DNA of 6,964 bases, taken from Cyanobacteriota bacterium (GTDB lineage: Bacteria; Cyanobacteriota; Cyanobacteriia; PCC-6307; Cyanobiaceae). Made by a program: the position numbers and the translations under genes. The DNA lies in NCBI GenBank assembly GCA_026389255.1, contig JAPLIF010000296.1, forward strand, positions 1 to 6,964, in the 5' to 3' direction. Below the pieces are notes generated by a model, which saw nothing but the letters and a program-made list of their open reading frames with translations, searched no databases and was not told the origin of the DNA. Below, piece after piece: positions 6,347 to 6,964 of this stretch (position 1 is the stretch's first letter; the number at the start of each line of letters is the position of its first letter).

Positions 6347-6964
6347 ATGTATTTCCGTCTTACCCGTACCTGGCCCCTGCCGCTTCTGCTTGCGGGCCTG
6401 TTGGCTGGTTGCGCCCAAGATGGGGGCACCGGCGTCCAGAGCGCCAAATTGGCCATGATCCAGGGTCGGGGCAAACTGGTCTGCGGGGTCGACGGCAAGC
6501 TGCCCGGCTTCAGTTTCGTCGGACCCGACGGCCGTTATTCGGGCCTGGACGTTGATGTGTGCCAGGCCATGGCCGCAGCCATCTTTGGCGATGTCAGCAA
6601 AGTCGAGTATCGGGATCTCAATTCGAGCGAGCGTTTTGCCGCCCTGGCCAGCGGCGAAGTGGACCTGCTCTCCCGCAACACCACCATGACCTTGAGCCGG
6701 GATGCGCCCGGCGGCAACGCCCTCAGCTTCGCCCCAACCACCTTCTATGACGGCCAGGGGATGATGGTGCCAGCGGCCAGCGGCATCACCACCCTCAAGG
6801 CCCTAGCGGGCAAACCGATCTGTGTCGAGAGCGGCACCACCACCGAGCTCAACCTGGCCGATCGGATGCGCGAGCAGAGCATCCCCTATACCCCGCTCAA
6901 GTTTCAGACCGGTGACCAGACCTACGCCGCCTACCTGCAGGGCCGCTGTGTGGCGGTCACCAGC
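6347..6964 (+). CDS. Amino-acid ABC transporter substrate-binding lipoprotein (5' part)
   Basis: Extracytoplasmic binding protein of a polar or general L-amino-acid ABC importer. The first 206 residues are present and the frame is open at the window edge; family members are usually about 340-350 residues. A lipoprotein signal is clear: Arg4/Arg7, a hydrophobic run at 9-20 and the lipobox L-A-G-C with Cys22. The SBP_bac_3-type domain starts near residue 43 with KLVCGVDGKLPGFSF. It continues with YSGLDVDVCQAMAAAIFGD, ERFAALASGEVDLLSRNTTM, FAPTTFYDGQGMMV and CVESGTTTELNL. These resemble AapJ and the cyanobacterial NatF/BgtB proteins, which feed permease and ATPase partners probably encoded past the edge. 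Substrate range cannot be read. The ATG at 6347 has a weak AGG 9 nt upstream; TTG at 6341 is an alternative. A possible -10 (CACAAT, 6315-6320) has no good -35. Confidence 0.9.
   Translation, partial: MYFRLTRTWPLPLLLAGLLAGCAQDGGTGVQSAKLAMIQGRGKLVCGVDGKLPGFSFVGPDGRYSGLDVDVCQAMAAAIFGDVSKVEYRDLNSSERFAALASGEVDLLSRNTTMTLSRDAPGGNALSFAPTTFYDGQGMMVPAASGITTLKALAGKPICVESGTTTELNLADRMREQSIPYTPLKFQTGDQTYAAYLQGRCVAVTS

Noticed and set aside
1..6964. HIP1 palindrome, CRISPR, tRNA or insertion-sequence signals
   Set aside because: By-eye scanning found near matches to GCGATCGC (around 3645 and 6268) but no exact copy. I saw no regularly spaced repeats, no cloverleaf-like gene and no transposase or terminal inverted repeats.

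Overview
The window reads as a piece of a GC-rich cyanobacterial chromosome. The evidence is the set of proteins. There is a fused OMP decarboxylase–orotate phosphoribosyltransferase in the order known from cyanobacteria. There is also a periplasmic polar-amino-acid binding lipoprotein of the Nat/Aap type, and a secreted protein I recognise only as cyanobacterial in style. Genus cannot be settled from sequence alone. I found no exact copy of the HIP1 octamer (GCGATCGC) by eye.

Minus strand, 5413 down to 69: four genes lie head to tail and look like one transcription unit. The order is a secreted two-repeat protein of unknown function (4517-5413), dihydroorotase pyrC (3429-4520), an NAD-type malic enzyme (1703-3448) and the fused pyrFE (69-1619). 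The first three are translationally linked by overlaps of 4 bp (ATGA) and 20 bp; pyrFE follows after an 83-bp gap. The unit therefore combines steps 4, 5 and 6 of UMP synthesis except dihydroorotate oxidation, with a malate-decarboxylating enzyme in the middle.

Plus strand, 5550 to the end: dihydropteroate synthase folP (5550-6250) is followed by the 5' part of an amino-acid ABC transporter binding lipoprotein (6347 to the window edge). A 136-bp divergent intergenic region (5414-5549) separates the two transcription units.

The striking feature is that two normally essential genes are broken, in two different ways, within about 1.8 kb. pyrC carries an in-frame TAG at 3780-3782, directly before the FLGTDSAPH motif that holds a catalytic aspartate; the remaining 116 codons are still perfectly conserved in frame. 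folP begins with a recognisable N-terminus (WGQRTGVMGV), then jumps at a GGGGGTC microhomology straight into the GGQSTRPGAPE motif in a different frame. This loses about 40 codons, including the essential NVTPDSFSDGG loop. Flanking genes are intact. Either this genome is losing folate and pyrimidine synthesis (as a host-dependent or streamlining lineage might), or the assembly is defective at both points. Read-level checks would decide. I see no mobile element, CRISPR array, tRNA or rRNA.
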